Positions 8,641 to 17,609 of a DNA stretch of 64,000 bases are shown piece by piece. A program made the translations under genes and the position numbers. Within the stretch, counting starts at the first letter, position 1. The number at the start of each line of letters is the position of its first letter. The notes beneath the pieces are model-generated. The model was not told the origin of the DNA and did not search any database. It saw nothing but the letters and a program-made list of their open reading frames with translations. This DNA comes from an uncultured Bacteroidota bacterium. GTDB taxonomy: Bacteria > Bacteroidota > Bacteroidia > Chitinophagales > Chitinophagaceae. The DNA lies in assembly GCA_903905065.1 (NCBI GenBank), contig CAIVEW010000092.1:1-64000 (forward strand), written 5' to 3'.

Positions 8641-10065
8641 ATGAAACTCTGGTCTTTTGCCTTGCTATTTCTCGCAAATGCAGCCCTCGCGCAGGACAGC
8701 GTTAAACTATCGGGTAAAATACTAAACCCTGTTTCCGACAGCATCATTGTTAGCTACAACGACAATGCGATTGCCTATTATCCGAAGGATTTCATTGCTA
8801 CGGTGGGCCGAGGCGGATATTTCTCGCTGGCCTTTCCTATACCGCACGGTGTTTATACCCAGGCAACAATCAGGCACCGCGACAAAGCAGCGGAACTGAT
8901 ATTGAATCCCGGTGATAGTATTTTCGTGTCTGTGGATGCCGCTCATTTCGATAGTACGCTACATTTTCTCGGGCGGGGGGGTGCTATTCAGAACTTTATT
9001 GCCAAACACACGATCACCGCCGGGAGGATCAACCAATACGTGCTGAAAGTGAAAACGCACATCAACAAGGAGCCCGATGAGTTTCTCAAGAACCTCGACA
9101 ATGAGCGGAAAATAGAAAACGAATTTCTCGATAAAAATAAAACCGGCCTGCCGGGATCATTTATTAATTATTGGACCGCGCTTTTTCAATATTACAACTA
9201 CTTCTTCCTGGAGCAGTACCCGCAGATGCATGCCATGATCAAGGCGAGAAAATATACGGACAGCATACCAGAAGCCAATTATTCTGTTGTGTCGCACCTG
9301 CCGTATGCTTTCAACGATTCGCTGCTACAGCTTTCACCATATTTATTGTATCTCACCGGTGTCTTTGAAATAAAACTGAAGGCTGCCGGATACACTTTTT
9401 ATGGCCACGACACCGCCACTTATCGGAAATTCCAGGATAGTGTAATGAAACTCGTGTACCAACACCTACCGCCAAAAAGCACCGAATACTACATGGCCCA
9501 AAACCTCTACGGAAGAGCAAGAAATCAACCGATAGCCCGTACGGAATTCATGTATACCGACTTTAAGAAGCGCTGGCCAAAAAGCGGGTATCTTCCCACG
9601 TTAGACAAACAAATGGCCATAGCTGAAAGGCTGGCACCCGGACAGCCAGCCCCGGATTTCGACATAACAACGCCGGATGGCAGGCAAATGAAACTATCTG
9701 ACCTCAGGGGCAAAGTAGTCTACGTAAATTTTTGGGCAAGCTGGTGTAAACAATGCGTCGGGGAGATCATTAAAGAAGGAAAAATGAAAGAACTGATCAA
9801 AAATAAGCCGCTGGAATTCGTTTATATATCCATAGACAATGATACAGCAGCGGATAACAAATTGATAGCAAAATACAAAATGGAAGGACTCTTCACCCAC
9901 GCGATCGGGGAATGGAGTGCGCCGGAGGTGCAGCTATACGGTGTGCAGTCCCTGCCCGCTTATTTCCTTATTGACGACGAGGGGAAATTCGCCATGCAAA
10001 ATCCTCCTCCGTCACCGCTTCAGTCAACTGAACTGATTTTGGCGTTGGAAAAGCTGTTCAAGTAA
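8641..10065 (+). CDS. Exported TlpA-like thioredoxin-fold protein with DUF4369-like N-terminus
   Basis: 474 residues from ATG 8641, chosen because it starts a signal peptide (MKLWSFALLFLANAALAQ); an upstream in-frame Met at 8614 would bury it. Residues 20-120 resemble the DUF4369 beta domain common in Bacteroidota thioredoxins, and the middle is helical. From about residue 335 comes an AhpC/TSA-TlpA domain (APDFDITTPDGRQMKLSDLRGKVVYVNFWASWC) with the redox motif C369-K-Q-C372. A cis-Pro-like segment (SLPAYFLID) follows. It likely acts in periplasmic disulfide reduction or cytochrome maturation. Its redox partner is not in the neighbourhood. Confidence 0.85.
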   Translation: MKLWSFALLFLANAALAQDSVKLSGKILNPVSDSIIVSYNDNAIAYYPKDFIATVGRGGYFSLAFPIPHGVYTQATIRHRDKAAELILNPGDSIFVSVDAAHFDSTLHFLGRGGAIQNFIAKHTITAGRINQYVLKVKTHINKEPDEFLKNLDNERKIENEFLDKNKTGLPGSFINYWTALFQYYNYFFLEQYPQMHAMIKARKYTDSIPEANYSVVSHLPYAFNDSLLQLSPYLLYLTGVFEIKLKAAGYTFYGHDTATYRKFQDSVMKLVYQHLPPKSTEYYMAQNLYGRARNQPIARTEFMYTDFKKRWPKSGYLPTLDKQMAIAERLAPGQPAPDFDITTPDGRQMKLSDLRGKVVYVNFWASWCKQCVGEIIKEGKMKELIKNKPLEFVYISIDNDTAADNKLIAKYKMEGLFTHAIGEWSAPEVQLYGVQSLPAYFLIDDEGKFAMQNPPPSPLQSTELILALEKLFK

Positions 10066-10070
10066 GTCTT

Positions 10071-10778
10071 TTACTCCGGGTTATAGTTGAATTTAAAGCC
10101 GATACCATGTATGGTCTGCAACTTGGCTACGTTCTGTGACTTCAGGTATTTCCTCACCTTGGTAATGAACACGTCCATGCTCCTTCCCAGGAAGTAGTCA
10201 TCCTTGCCCCATACGCTCATCAGTATCTCATCCCGTTTCAGCACACGGTTGGCATTGAGGCACAGAAACCGCACCAGGTCTGCTTCACGCTGCGTAAGCT
10301 GGTGGCTAACTTTCTCATTGCTGAGCGTCAGGTTAGTATAATCAAACAACAAGTCCCCTATCTTGAAGATAACCGGGCCCAGGTCATCTTTCTTCTTACT
10401 GCGCTTCACAAATACCTGTATACGATGCAGGAGTTCCTGCAGGTTGTAGGGTTTGGTGATGTAATCATCCGCGCCACTTTCGAAACCCATGATCTTGTCA
10501 TTGTCCATGTTTTTGGCCGATAACAAAATGATAGGAATATTTTCGTTTTTCTTACGGATACTGTTTGCCAGCTCCATGCCATCCTTTTTACCGGGCAGCA
10601 TTACATCCAGCAGGCAGATGTCGTAGATATTTTTCATGAACTGGTGCCAGGCGGCATCCCCTTCCGTACAATGCGTTACATCGAAGTCCTGCTTTTGCAG
10701 GAAATCCTTCACCACATACCCCAAAACGGGGTCATCTTCCACTAACAATATTTTTAGTTTTGGTTGTGACATAGGCAC
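10071..10778 (-). CDS. OmpR/PhoB-family response regulator
   Basis: 235 residues (possible internal start at Met3). The receiver domain (1-125) has the acidic pocket VEDD, phospho-acceptor D58 in CLLDVMLPG and the conserved Lys in DYITKP. The C-terminal winged-helix domain (135-235) shows HQLTQREADLVRFLCLN and RSMDVFITKVRKYL, typical of OmpR-type DNA binding. No histidine kinase gene lies next to it, so its kinase is elsewhere. It converges with the thioredoxin-like gene with only 5 bp between the stops. Confidence 0.93.
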   Translation of the reverse strand: MPMSQPKLKILLVEDDPVLGYVVKDFLQKQDFDVTHCTEGDAAWHQFMKNIYDICLLDVMLPGKKDGMELANSIRKKNENIPIILLSAKNMDNDKIMGFESGADDYITKPYNLQELLHRIQVFVKRSKKKDDLGPVIFKIGDLLFDYTNLTLSNEKVSHQLTQREADLVRFLCLNANRVLKRDEILMSVWGKDDYFLGRSMDVFITKVRKYLKSQNVAKLQTIHGIGFKFNYNPE

Positions 10779-10877
10779 GAAAAAAAATAAATTGACGATT
10801 TTTCCTTCCGCTAATATAATACCTATTTGTTAATAACCGAAATTTAACCAACAATTTAATATATAATGACAAAAGAT

Positions 10878-11456
10878 TTATTTTATCCGGTCCGGGTTCT
10901 GGGCGATAAAGGAAGCCCAGGAGTTCCCGGTTTTCGCCTTGATTTTCGGCGCATTATCCCTTTTTAGGGCAGCCGTTTTGCCCTGATAATGGTGACACAA
11001 AGCTGCCGCTACAGCGTCTGTAGCGTCCATAAAACGCACATCTTCCGTAATGTTAAGGGTATGTTGCAGCATTTTCAATACCTGTTCCTTTGTCGCGTTT
11101 CCCCGGCCGGTAATCGACTGCTTTATTTTTCGGGGCGCATATTCTACGGCATGCAGATCGTGCATCATAGCAGCCGCAATGGCAACGCCTTGCGCTCTGC
11201 CCAGTTTCAGCATGCTTTGTACATTTTTTCCAAAAAATGGGGCTTCTATAGCCACCGCACCGGGTTTGTGCAATGTTATAAGGCTCTCCATTTTCTTGAA
11301 AATGAGCTGAAGGCGCTCTGCGTGATCTTTATGTTTTGATAAATGTAATACACCCATTTCTATGAGTGATACGTTACTTTTGTTAACAAGGATGAGCCCA
11401 TACCCCATCACTAATGTACCCGGGTCAATTCCAAGAATTATCTGGCTCTCTTTCAA
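10878..11456 (-). CDS. ruvC: Holliday junction resolvase RuvC
   Basis: 192 residues. RuvC cleaves Holliday junctions as a dimer in the RuvABC complex. The RNase H-like fold residues are present: D11 in ILGIDPGTLVMGYG, the Glu in VAIEAPFFGKNVQSML, and the paired Asp in FMDATDAVAAALCHH near residue 145. The helix QGVAIAAAM and basic segment RKIKQSITGRGNATKEQV match RuvC. Length is slightly above the usual 155-190 owing to a Lys-rich tail. Neither ruvA nor ruvB is adjacent. It is divergent from the flippase-like gene, with about 20 bp between starts. Confidence 0.95.
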   Translation of the reverse strand: MKESQIILGIDPGTLVMGYGLILVNKSNVSLIEMGVLHLSKHKDHAERLQLIFKKMESLITLHKPGAVAIEAPFFGKNVQSMLKLGRAQGVAIAAAMMHDLHAVEYAPRKIKQSITGRGNATKEQVLKMLQHTLNITEDVRFMDATDAVAAALCHHYQGKTAALKRDNAPKIKAKTGNSWASFIAQNPDRIK

Positions 11457-11476
11457 AAAAGTAAGTATTAAGTATA

Positions 11477-12418
11477 GTGAACAAAAATACCAAAATATGG
11501 CTGAACTATACGTTGGGCGCCGCTATTTCGTTGCTGCTGCTCTGGAGCATATACACGCAGGTAAAGAAGCAACTTGGGGGAATGGATGCAAATGTCTGGA
11601 AACAAACAGGGCCAGGTCTGTTTTTAGCCCTTTGTATTGCCTTGCTGTTTGTTAACGTATTGCTGGAGAGTGGCAAATGGTACCTGCTCACAAATATGGT
11701 GGAACCCATAAGTTACCCGAAGGCGCTTTCGAGTTACCTGGCAGGGGTGGCGTTTTCCATTATTACACCCAACCGTATTGGTGACTATCCCGGCCGTATT
11801 CTCTTTTTGGGCAGGAACAATACCTTCCGGTATGTTAATGTTTCCGTGCTTGGCATTATGTCACAACTGTCGGCGATATTTCTTTTCGGGCTGTGCGGGC
11901 TTATATACTATAATGTGGCTTTCCCGTCATTGGTAGCCCGCCTTGCGCTGGGGCTATGCCTGGCCGCTAATATTGGTATCGCCATCGTTTACTGGCGATT
12001 CGAAAACCTATTGCCAAAGCTGGCAAATGTCCGGTTGCTAAAGAAATATATTATCTACGCAAGGTCCCTGAGCCGTGTTAATGCGTGCAGGCAAACAACC
12101 ATATTAATGCTGTCAATATTACGGTTCGGTGTCTTTACGGCACAGTATTTGTTTTTACTCCGCTGGATGAATGTAGAGGTACCTCTCGCAGAAGGATTTA
12201 TCATTGCCGCATTATTTTTTTGGGTGATGGCAGTCATTCCGTCAGTAGCTCTTTCAGAGTTGGGCGTCAGGGGAAATGTAAGCCTGTACCTTTTTCACAA
12301 TTTTTCGCCAAATACCGTTGGTGTGCTTGCCGCAACTATGGGGATATGGCTGCTCAATCTTATATTACCGTCAATTTTCGGCAGTGTACTGATAATGAGA
12401 ATGAGATTATTACGTTAG
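11477..12418 (+). CDS. Integral membrane protein, lysylphosphatidylglycerol synthase/flippase-like (UPF0104)
   Basis: 313 residues starting with GTG; no in-frame ATG lies nearby. About eight hydrophobic segments are visible (AAISLLLLWSI, LFLALCIALLFVNVLLE, ISQL..AIFLFGLCGLI and others). The pattern ESGKWYLLTN, PNRIGDYPGRI and the late IPSVALSELGVRGN match the LPG_synthase_TM/AglD membrane domain, which in other proteins flips aminoacyl-lipids. There is no catalytic GNAT-like domain, so transport or flipping is the more likely role. It reads into the DUF3108 gene 35 bp downstream, suggesting one transcript. Confidence 0.8.
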   Translation: MNKNTKIWLNYTLGAAISLLLLWSIYTQVKKQLGGMDANVWKQTGPGLFLALCIALLFVNVLLESGKWYLLTNMVEPISYPKALSSYLAGVAFSIITPNRIGDYPGRILFLGRNNTFRYVNVSVLGIMSQLSAIFLFGLCGLIYYNVAFPSLVARLALGLCLAANIGIAIVYWRFENLLPKLANVRLLKKYIIYARSLSRVNACRQTTILMLSILRFGVFTAQYLFLLRWMNVEVPLAEGFIIAALFFWVMAVIPSVALSELGVRGNVSLYLFHNFSPNTVGVLAATMGIWLLNLILPSIFGSVLIMRMRLLR

Positions 12419-12453
12419 TATGTAGATTTATGGTAGTGTTAAGAAGAGAACAA

Positions 12454-13275
12454 ATGAATGGCGTAGTAAAATTGATCCTTTGCATTTGTATGATCGGGTT
12501 TCCCGCAGCAGCATTTTCACAAAATGATTTTTCGGGCGCAAAGAACACCAGCTTTAAGAGCGGCGAAAAACTCACATTCAAGGTTTATTATAACCTAAAC
12601 TTTGTATGGATAAATGCCGGCAATGCTTACTTCAATACCGTACAGGAGGATATGGACGGCCATAAGGTGTACCACGTTACCGGCGATGGCAAAACAACGA
12701 AATCATACGAATGGGTCTATAAAGTTAATGACAAGTATGAAACCTTTATAGATAAGGAAACGATGCTGCCACTAAGGTTTGTGAGAAATGTAAATGAAGG
12801 CGGCTTCAAAATAAACCAGGACGTTACCTTCGATCATAAAAAAGGGAAAGCCACTTCGAACAAAAAAGTGTACGACATTCCAAAATCAACGCAGGATGTA
12901 CTTTCTGCCATATTTTTCGCCCGCAATATCGACTACAATAAGCATCAGCCTGGGGACAAAATACCCTTCAGTATGTTCCTCGACGACAAGGTTTACAATC
13001 TCTACATCAAGTACCAGGGCAAGGAAAAAATAAAAACAAAAATGGGCACTTTTAATGCATTGAAAATAGTGCCACTGCTCATAGAAGGTACCATATTCAG
13101 CGGCGGGGAAAAAATGACCGTTTGGGTAAGCGATGATTCCAATCACGTGCCGCTGCGCATCAACAGCCCTATACTGGTAGGCAGCATTAAGGTAGATCTG
13201 ATAGACTACAGCAATCTGCGAAGCCCATTTACATCAATAATAAAAGAGAAGAACGGGCACTCAGAATCAGAATAG
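12454..13275 (+). CDS. DUF3108-domain exported protein
   Basis: 273 residues from ATG 12454, which begins a signal peptide (MNGVVKLILCICMIGFPAAAFSQ). An in-frame ATG at 12430 is possible, and the longer frame upstream overlaps the previous gene. The mature part has the DUF3108 pattern: SGEKLTFKVYYNLNFVWINAGNA, YHVTGDGKTTKSYEWVYKVNDKYE, then LPLRFVRNVNEGG and DVLSAIFFARN. DUF3108 proteins are periplasmic or outer-membrane-associated and of unknown function. The last 9 bp overlap the convergent polysaccharide exporter gene. Confidence 0.85.
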   Translation: MNGVVKLILCICMIGFPAAAFSQNDFSGAKNTSFKSGEKLTFKVYYNLNFVWINAGNAYFNTVQEDMDGHKVYHVTGDGKTTKSYEWVYKVNDKYETFIDKETMLPLRFVRNVNEGGFKINQDVTFDHKKGKATSNKKVYDIPKSTQDVLSAIFFARNIDYNKHQPGDKIPFSMFLDDKVYNLYIKYQGKEKIKTKMGTFNALKIVPLLIEGTIFSGGEKMTVWVSDDSNHVPLRINSPILVGSIKVDLIDYSNLRSPFTSIIKEKNGHSESE

Positions 13276-14778
13276 CCGTTTGTTCTTTTTTACGGTAGCC
13301 ATATATTCCTGCAGGTCTGGCGAGGGTTTGAGCCACAAAAGCATCAATACATAAACGACAACTATAACCATGCTGCGTATGGCAACGTCGGCAAATGTGC
13401 GCACATATATATGGTGTGCCTGGTCAAAAAAATGCGGAAAATAGTACCCTGCTGCAAGCGCCGGAACGGCCGCGAGGATCACAAATGATGTCCCCTTCGA
13501 AAAAGGTTGCATGTTCAGTCGTTTCCAGATGAATAGCGACTTCACAACGTTAAAGGCCACGAGCACCGTTGTAGTGCTCCATGCTGCGCCGTAGATACCA
13601 TATCGTGGCACCAAAACGCGGATCAGGGCAAACAGCACCGCCATCAGAAACAGCGACAGGTAAAAATTGAATTTGTAATAATTAGCTATCGACAACACCT
13701 GGTCATTCATTCCTGTGGCAATGTTCACTATGTTGCCTATAGACAGGATGGCAAAGACGGGTATGATCTCCGTGTAGCCATTCTTAATGACCGCAATAAC
13801 GTTTTCGAGGTTACAGCACAGCAACACCGCTATACCGATGGTAGGAATAAGGATATTGATGGATGACCGGGAGAAAATGTTCTTTGCTTTCGGCATATCA
13901 TCGTCGGCAAACGCCCTTGCAAGCACCGTGAAGCTAGCAGGCTGCATGGCTTTCATCGGCAATTGCAAAAAGGAGATAAAGAAAACCGCATTAGAATATA
14001 TCGCCACAGAACTAAAACCATTGCGATCGTAAAACGGCAGTGAGAGTGCGTCCATATACCCCATCAGCAACACAGAGACCGTTAATAAAAAGTGGTACCA
14101 GGAGAAATGAAGCATTTCCTTGTATTCGTCTTTGGTAAAGTCGCCAGGGTGGAACGAGATACCGAAACCCTTGGTGAGCGCAGAAAGGAACAGGAAGATC
14201 AGTACCGGCAGGAAGTAAATAAGTATAGAGCCGATCACAAAAATATTGAACGCGATATAACCGAACCCGAACAGCAGGATGAGCAAAATACTGGCCACTC
14301 TCACCACCACCTCCCTCATGAATGCCGATACCGCCACCTTCATCTGCGAGCCCAGGTACTGCTCCAGGATCACCATATAAATAAACAATAACGTATACAA
14401 GGGAAGCCAGTAAAAGTAACGCTGCATGTACGGAATATCAGCAGGCTGAAAATGTGGGAGTATCCACGCGTGCAGAGATATATATACCAGTGAAAATATC
14501 GCTGCAATAACCACCGGCAAAAGGAGGCAGATCGTGATCAGTGACTTTTTTTTACGTGCGTCATTGGCGTACCGGTGGATATAAACCGCAAGTGTATTGT
14601 TAAGCCCCAGTAGTAATATCTGGGATAGCACTACTGCGTAGTTGGTGAGGTTCCGGGTAAAGCCCAGTTGCGGCTTGGTAAGATATTTGATGGACAGCCA
14701 AATGATCAGCCCGCCAAGGATGGCCCCAAGGATTACAACAATAGAATTTTTTGCAGATTGCCGGAAGACAACACCCAT
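13267..14778 (-). CDS. Polysaccharide/oligosaccharide flippase-like membrane protein (MOP/MATE superfamily)
   Basis: 503 residues with about 12-14 membrane segments. The start MGVVFRQSAKNSIVVILGAILGGLIIW is typical of Wzx/polysaccharide biosynthesis proteins (the RQSAKNS motif begins the first helix), and YIHRYANDARKKKS follows as the first cytoplasmic loop. These proteins flip lipid-linked saccharides across the inner membrane. No glycosyltransferase cluster is nearby, so the substrate is unknown. It converges with the DUF3108 gene, overlapping by 9 bp. Confidence 0.85.
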   Translation of the reverse strand: MGVVFRQSAKNSIVVILGAILGGLIIWLSIKYLTKPQLGFTRNLTNYAVVLSQILLLGLNNTLAVYIHRYANDARKKKSLITICLLLPVVIAAIFSLVYISLHAWILPHFQPADIPYMQRYFYWLPLYTLLFIYMVILEQYLGSQMKVAVSAFMREVVVRVASILLILLFGFGYIAFNIFVIGSILIYFLPVLIFLFLSALTKGFGISFHPGDFTKDEYKEMLHFSWYHFLLTVSVLLMGYMDALSLPFYDRNGFSSVAIYSNAVFFISFLQLPMKAMQPASFTVLARAFADDDMPKAKNIFSRSSINILIPTIGIAVLLCCNLENVIAVIKNGYTEIIPVFAILSIGNIVNIATGMNDQVLSIANYYKFNFYLSLFLMAVLFALIRVLVPRYGIYGAAWSTTTVLVAFNVVKSLFIWKRLNMQPFSKGTSFVILAAVPALAAGYYFPHFFDQAHHIYVRTFADVAIRSMVIVVVYVLMLLWLKPSPDLQEYMATVKKNKRLF

Positions 14779-14892
14779 GTGCGCAAAGGTAATTGTTTAA
14801 TAAACAGGCTACTATTTTACAAATGCGCGGGACATCGCTATTATTGTGTTATTCCTCAGAAGGCTCCCGGCAATGGTTCCCGGTTTTTCCCG

Positions 14893-14900
14893 TACCTTTG
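14893..14900 (+). promoter_or_regulatory. Bacteroidota -7 box TACCTTTG upstream of clpX
   Basis: TACCTTTG fits TAnnTTTG and lies 27 nt before the clpX ATG, giving a leader of roughly 20 nt. No clear -33 TTTG is seen at the expected 19-nt spacing. Confidence 0.55.
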
Positions 14901-14927
14901 CACCTCAAATAATCAGTGTAAACGTTA

Positions 14928-16178
14928 ATGGCAAAGCAATCCGAAAAAAAATGTTCTTTTTGTGACCGTGCAGAAAGTGATGTAAATATCCTGTTCACAG
15001 GGATAAAGGGTAACATTTGCGATCAATGCATAGAAAACGCCCATTCTCTGCTGGCAGAGGCTACAGGAGCTGCAGATAAGGTGAAAAAAGAGGAGCCCAA
15101 GCCGGAGATCCTGAAGACAAAAATTTACAAACCACGCGAAATAAAGGAATTCCTTGATCAATACGTGATCGGGCAGAACGACGCAAAAAAAGTGCTGTCG
15201 GTAGCCATATATAACCACTACAAGCGCCTTACCATGCCGCCACAGGATGATGTGGAGATCGAAAAATCAAACATCATGATGGTAGGCGAGACCGGTACGG
15301 GCAAGACCCTGCTGGCCAAGACCATCGCAAGGTTGCTGCAGGTTCCGTTTGCTATTGTAGACGCTACCGTGTTTACAGAGGCTGGATATGTGGGCGAGGA
15401 CGTGGAAAGCATCTTATCCCGCCTGCTTCAGGCCAGCAACTACGATGTAGCTGCGGCCGAGCGCGGCATCGTATATATAGATGAGCTTGATAAAATAGGC
15501 CGTAAGAGCGATAACCCATCCATAACCCGCGATGTAAGCGGCGAGGGTGTGCAGCAGGCCATGCTTAAGCTGCTGGAAGGCTCTGAAGTGATGGTTCCTC
15601 CACAGGGCGGACGGAAACATCCGGAGCAAAAGATGATAAAAGTAAACACGCAAAATATACTCTTCATTTGCGGAGGAGCCTTTGAGGGCATCGATAAGAT
15701 GATCGCCCGCAGGATACAAACCTCTGCGATAGGCTACAACGCCATAAAGGCCACCAAGGACCTGGACCGCGCAAACCTGCTGCAATATGTGAACGCACAG
15801 GATCTCCGCACCTTCGGGCTGATACCTGAGCTGCTGGGACGGTTGCCGGTGGTCACCTATCTAAACCCATTGGATGCGGCCTCGCTGAAGCTGATACTTA
15901 CACAGCCCAAGAATGCGCTGGTAAAACAATACATGAGGCTGTTTGAATTTGAAGGGATAAAGCTGACTATGGAAGACGGGGCGCTGGATTACATGGTGCA
16001 AAAAGCAATTCAGTACAAGCTGGGTGGCCGTGGATTGCGCGCGATCTGTGAAATGATACTTACAGATGCGATGTTCGACATGCCATCGGAGCAGCATAAC
16101 GGCACGTTCCATCTTACCCTTGATTATTCGAAGCAGATGATAGAGCACGCAAAGCTGGATCATATGAAAGCGGCCTAA
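14928..16178 (+). CDS. clpX: ATP-dependent protease ATP-binding subunit ClpX
   Basis: 416 residues. ClpX unfolds tagged proteins and feeds them to ClpP. The N-terminal zinc-binding domain has C9, C12, C31 and C34. The AAA+ domain shows Walker A at 120-127 (GETGTGKT), the pore-loop motif GYVGED, Walker B in [11 protein letters not shown] and the ISREF-like region with GRLPVVTYL. An IGF-type ClpP-binding loop is expected near residue 255, and the segment SAIGYNA is a possible match. clpP is not adjacent. A dispersed palindrome begins at the base after the stop codon. Confidence 0.97.
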   Translation: MAKQSEKKCSFCDRAESDVNILFTGIKGNICDQCIENAHSLLAEATGAADKVKKEEPKPEILKTKIYKPREIKEFLDQYVIGQNDAKKVLSVAIYNHYKRLTMPPQDDVEIEKSNIMMVGETGTGKTLLAKTIARLLQVPFAIVDATVFTEAGYVGEDVESILSRLLQASNYDVAAAERGIVYIDELDKIGRKSDNPSITRDVSGEGVQQAMLKLLEGSEVMVPPQGGRKHPEQKMIKVNTQNILFICGGAFEGIDKMIARRIQTSAIGYNAIKATKDLDRANLLQYVNAQDLRTFGLIPELLGRLPVVTYLNPLDAASLKLILTQPKNALVKQYMRLFEFEGIKLTMEDGALDYMVQKAIQYKLGGRGLRAICEMILTDAMFDMPSEQHNGTFHLTLDYSKQMIEHAKLDHMKAA

Positions 16179-16202
16179 CCGCCCGGCCCCTGAAAGGGGG
16201 AG
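16179..16202. repeat. C/G palindrome family, copy after clpX stop
   Basis: CCGCCCGGCCCCTGAAAGGGGG begins directly after the clpX TAA. Core CCCCTGAAAGGGG can form a short hairpin. One of about ten related copies in the window. Confidence 0.75.
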
Positions 16203-16236
16203 TTTTTCTTATTGTTTAATCGAGAGAAAGTGTTTC

Positions 16237-16270
16237 GTTTTTTGAATTTTTACTTTTGAATTTTACTTTG
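16237..16270 (+). repeat. T-rich leader repeat before small ORF
   Basis: TTTTTTGAATTTTTACTTTTG followed by AATTTTACTTTGCA runs up to the ATG at 16273. It contains TACTTTTG (16251-16258), which fits the TAnnTTTG -7 box. Near-identical leaders precede several nuo genes. Confidence 0.65.
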
Positions 16271-16272
16271 CA

Positions 16273-16455
16273 ATGGACGATTTAGTACAGCAATTAAAAG
16301 ACAGAGCAGGGCTTACTGAAGACCAGGCCCTTAAGGCGCTGGATACTATGAAGGACTACCTGATGGGTAAGGTACCACCTATGTTCAGCGGTTTTGTGGA
16401 TAGCTTTTTTGCCAAGGCTGGCAAAACCACCGATGAAATAGACCCGCTAGCTTAG
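16273..16455 (+). CDS. Small conserved-type hypothetical protein, 60 residues
   Basis: MDDLVQQLKDRAGLTEDQAL starts a small helical protein that continues with a KALDTMKDYLMGKVPP helix and ends KTTDEIDPLA. The amphipathic helix pattern and its own T-rich leader with a possible -7 box support a real gene. The TEDQALKALDTM segment resembles the helix-turn of DUF2267/DUF2780-type small proteins, but the match is too short to name. Cytosolic; no function proposed. It ends in a 4-bp overlap with the stop of the convergent methyltransferase-like gene. Confidence 0.6.
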   Translation: MDDLVQQLKDRAGLTEDQALKALDTMKDYLMGKVPPMFSGFVDSFFAKAGKTTDEIDPLA

Positions 16456-16955
16456 TATTTCAAAACGAAGTGCTGCCGCTCTTTAAATTCTTCCTTAAAT
16501 AATAACAGGCCTATTCCAAACAGGTCTATACTCATGCGCACCTGCGGGTGTTTCATAGCAGCACTCCACGCCTTGCCGTGAGCAGCAGTTTTATGGATGC
16601 CGGTCATTATCACAACACCGTTACGACTCAACAAGTACAGATACTCATCCATCAGGCTCATCCATTTGGCTGGTTCTTTTTCGGGCAGCAATAAGATATC
16701 GACACCGTTTTCAGGAACGGCTGCGGCCGGCAGGTTTAAAACGTTCTTATAGTTGTAATAGGTAGCGATCCGGCAAATGAGGTTTTCATACTTCAGCGGA
16801 AGCCACGGGCATTTTACCAGGTAGCCTTTATTGAGCAGTTCTTTGTCGAGCAGCACATGCTCCACAAAATCATAGACAAACGGAGAGTGCGTGCCATGGC
16901 GGCCTTTGCCTTTCCATTTATATTGAATATAGGCTATGAAATTGTGAGCGGTCAT
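16452..16955 (-). CDS. Methyltransferase-related protein, apparently shortened
   Basis: 167 residues. The N-terminus (YKWKGKGRHGTHSPFVYDFVEHVLLD) is the hallmark start of a Bacteroidota class I SAM-dependent methyltransferase family that normally has about 230-250 residues with a GxGxG motif. Here that SAM-binding core is missing or replaced by a short link (NVLNLPAAAVPENGVDILLLPEKEP). The C-terminus (VRMSIDLFGIGLLLFKEEFKERQHFVLKY) again matches that family. I infer an internal deletion, so catalytic activity is doubtful. It lies 42 bp downstream of folA on the same strand. Confidence 0.65.
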   Translation of the reverse strand: MTAHNFIAYIQYKWKGKGRHGTHSPFVYDFVEHVLLDKELLNKGYLVKCPWLPLKYENLICRIATYYNYKNVLNLPAAAVPENGVDILLLPEKEPAKWMSLMDEYLYLLSRNGVVIMTGIHKTAAHGKAWSAAMKHPQVRMSIDLFGIGLLLFKEEFKERQHFVLKY

Positions 16956-16970
16956 TTAAGTAAATAGCAT

Positions 16971-16997
16971 GGGGAAAGCCCTTAGGGGTTTGGGGTT
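16971..16997. repeat. C/G palindrome family, copy after folA stop
   Basis: Read on the minus strand, AACCCCAAACCCCTAAGGGC follows the folA TAG with no gap. Same orientation relative to its gene as the other stop-adjacent copies. Confidence 0.75.
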
Positions 16998-17501
16998 CTA
17001 CATTTCTACCCGCTCGAATTTCTGAAACGTAAAGGGGTATTGATGGAAATCATCAACATGGTGTTTTTCTTCCCAAACCAGTTTCCAGTGCGTGTGATCA
17101 ATAGCCGGGAAAAAAGCATCCGCATCGTGAATGATGGTATGCACCCGTGTTATGTATAGTCTGTCTGCAAGTGGCATGGTGGCTTCAAATACTTTCCCGC
17201 CGCCGATAATAAAGCCTTCATCGGCATTTTCCAGTTGCAGGCGTTCTATTGCTGCATTTATGTCGTCATACAACAGCACTCCTTCCGGCAGTTTCAGGTC
17301 CTTGCTGGAAGACAGCACGATATTAAGCCTGCCCGGCAGCGCCCTTCCCAGCGATTCAAAAGTTTTGCGGCCCATGATCACGGGCTTGCCCATCGTTGTG
17401 CGCTTAAAAAATTTAAGGTCTTCGGGCAGGTGCCAGGGCAATGCATTATGCCGGCCAATGGCATTGTTTTCGGAAACGGCTGCTATAAAGGAAAGGACCA
17501 T
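16998..17501 (-). CDS. folA: Dihydrofolate reductase
   Basis: 167 residues, the usual length. DHFR reduces dihydrofolate to tetrahydrofolate with NADPH. Motifs seen: LSFIAAVSENNAIGRHNALPW at the start (Met20-loop region), the acidic substrate residue in WHLPEDLKFFKRTTMGK, PVIMGRKTFESLGRALPGR (cofactor loop) and FIIGGGKVFEATMPLADRLYITRV. It lies downstream of thyA on the same strand, the classical pairing in which ThyA makes dihydrofolate and FolA recycles it. A 142-bp gap with TTACGACT repeats and its own -7 box separates the two genes. Confidence 0.96.
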   Translation of the reverse strand: MVLSFIAAVSENNAIGRHNALPWHLPEDLKFFKRTTMGKPVIMGRKTFESLGRALPGRLNIVLSSSKDLKLPEGVLLYDDINAAIERLQLENADEGFIIGGGKVFEATMPLADRLYITRVHTIIHDADAFFPAIDHTHWKLVWEEKHHVDDFHQYPFTFQKFERVEM

Positions 17502-17510
17502 TTTTTTTTA

Positions 17511-17545
17511 AAGTCGTGAGTAGTAAGTGATAAGTCGTAAGTCTG
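17511..17545. repeat. TTACGACTCACGACT repeat family, folA side
   Basis: AAGTCGTGAGTAGTAAGTGA followed by TAAGTCGTAAGTC, upstream of folA on the minus strand. It is the near-inverse of the thyA-side copy at 17610-17643, so the two could pair. Confidence 0.7.
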
Positions 17546-17551
17546 CGGGTA

Positions 17552-17559
17552 CAAAGATA
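17552..17559 (-). promoter_or_regulatory. Bacteroidota -7 box TATCTTTG upstream of folA
   Basis: On the minus strand TATCTTTG fits TAnnTTTG, about 50 nt before the folA ATG and between the two repeat copies. It suggests folA has its own promoter besides read-through from thyA. Confidence 0.5.
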
Positions 17560-17609
17560 CAAATTATTTGACCCCAGTGCCGATCAGAAGGCGTAATTGT
17601 CTCATTCCC

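Noticed and set aside
7962-8747. 261-codon minus-strand frame
   Set aside because: Overlaps metH completely; the metH frame has conserved catalytic motifs.
12085-12453. N-terminal extension of the DUF3108 protein
   Set aside because: Overlaps the coding end of the flippase-like gene; the signal peptide starts at 12454.
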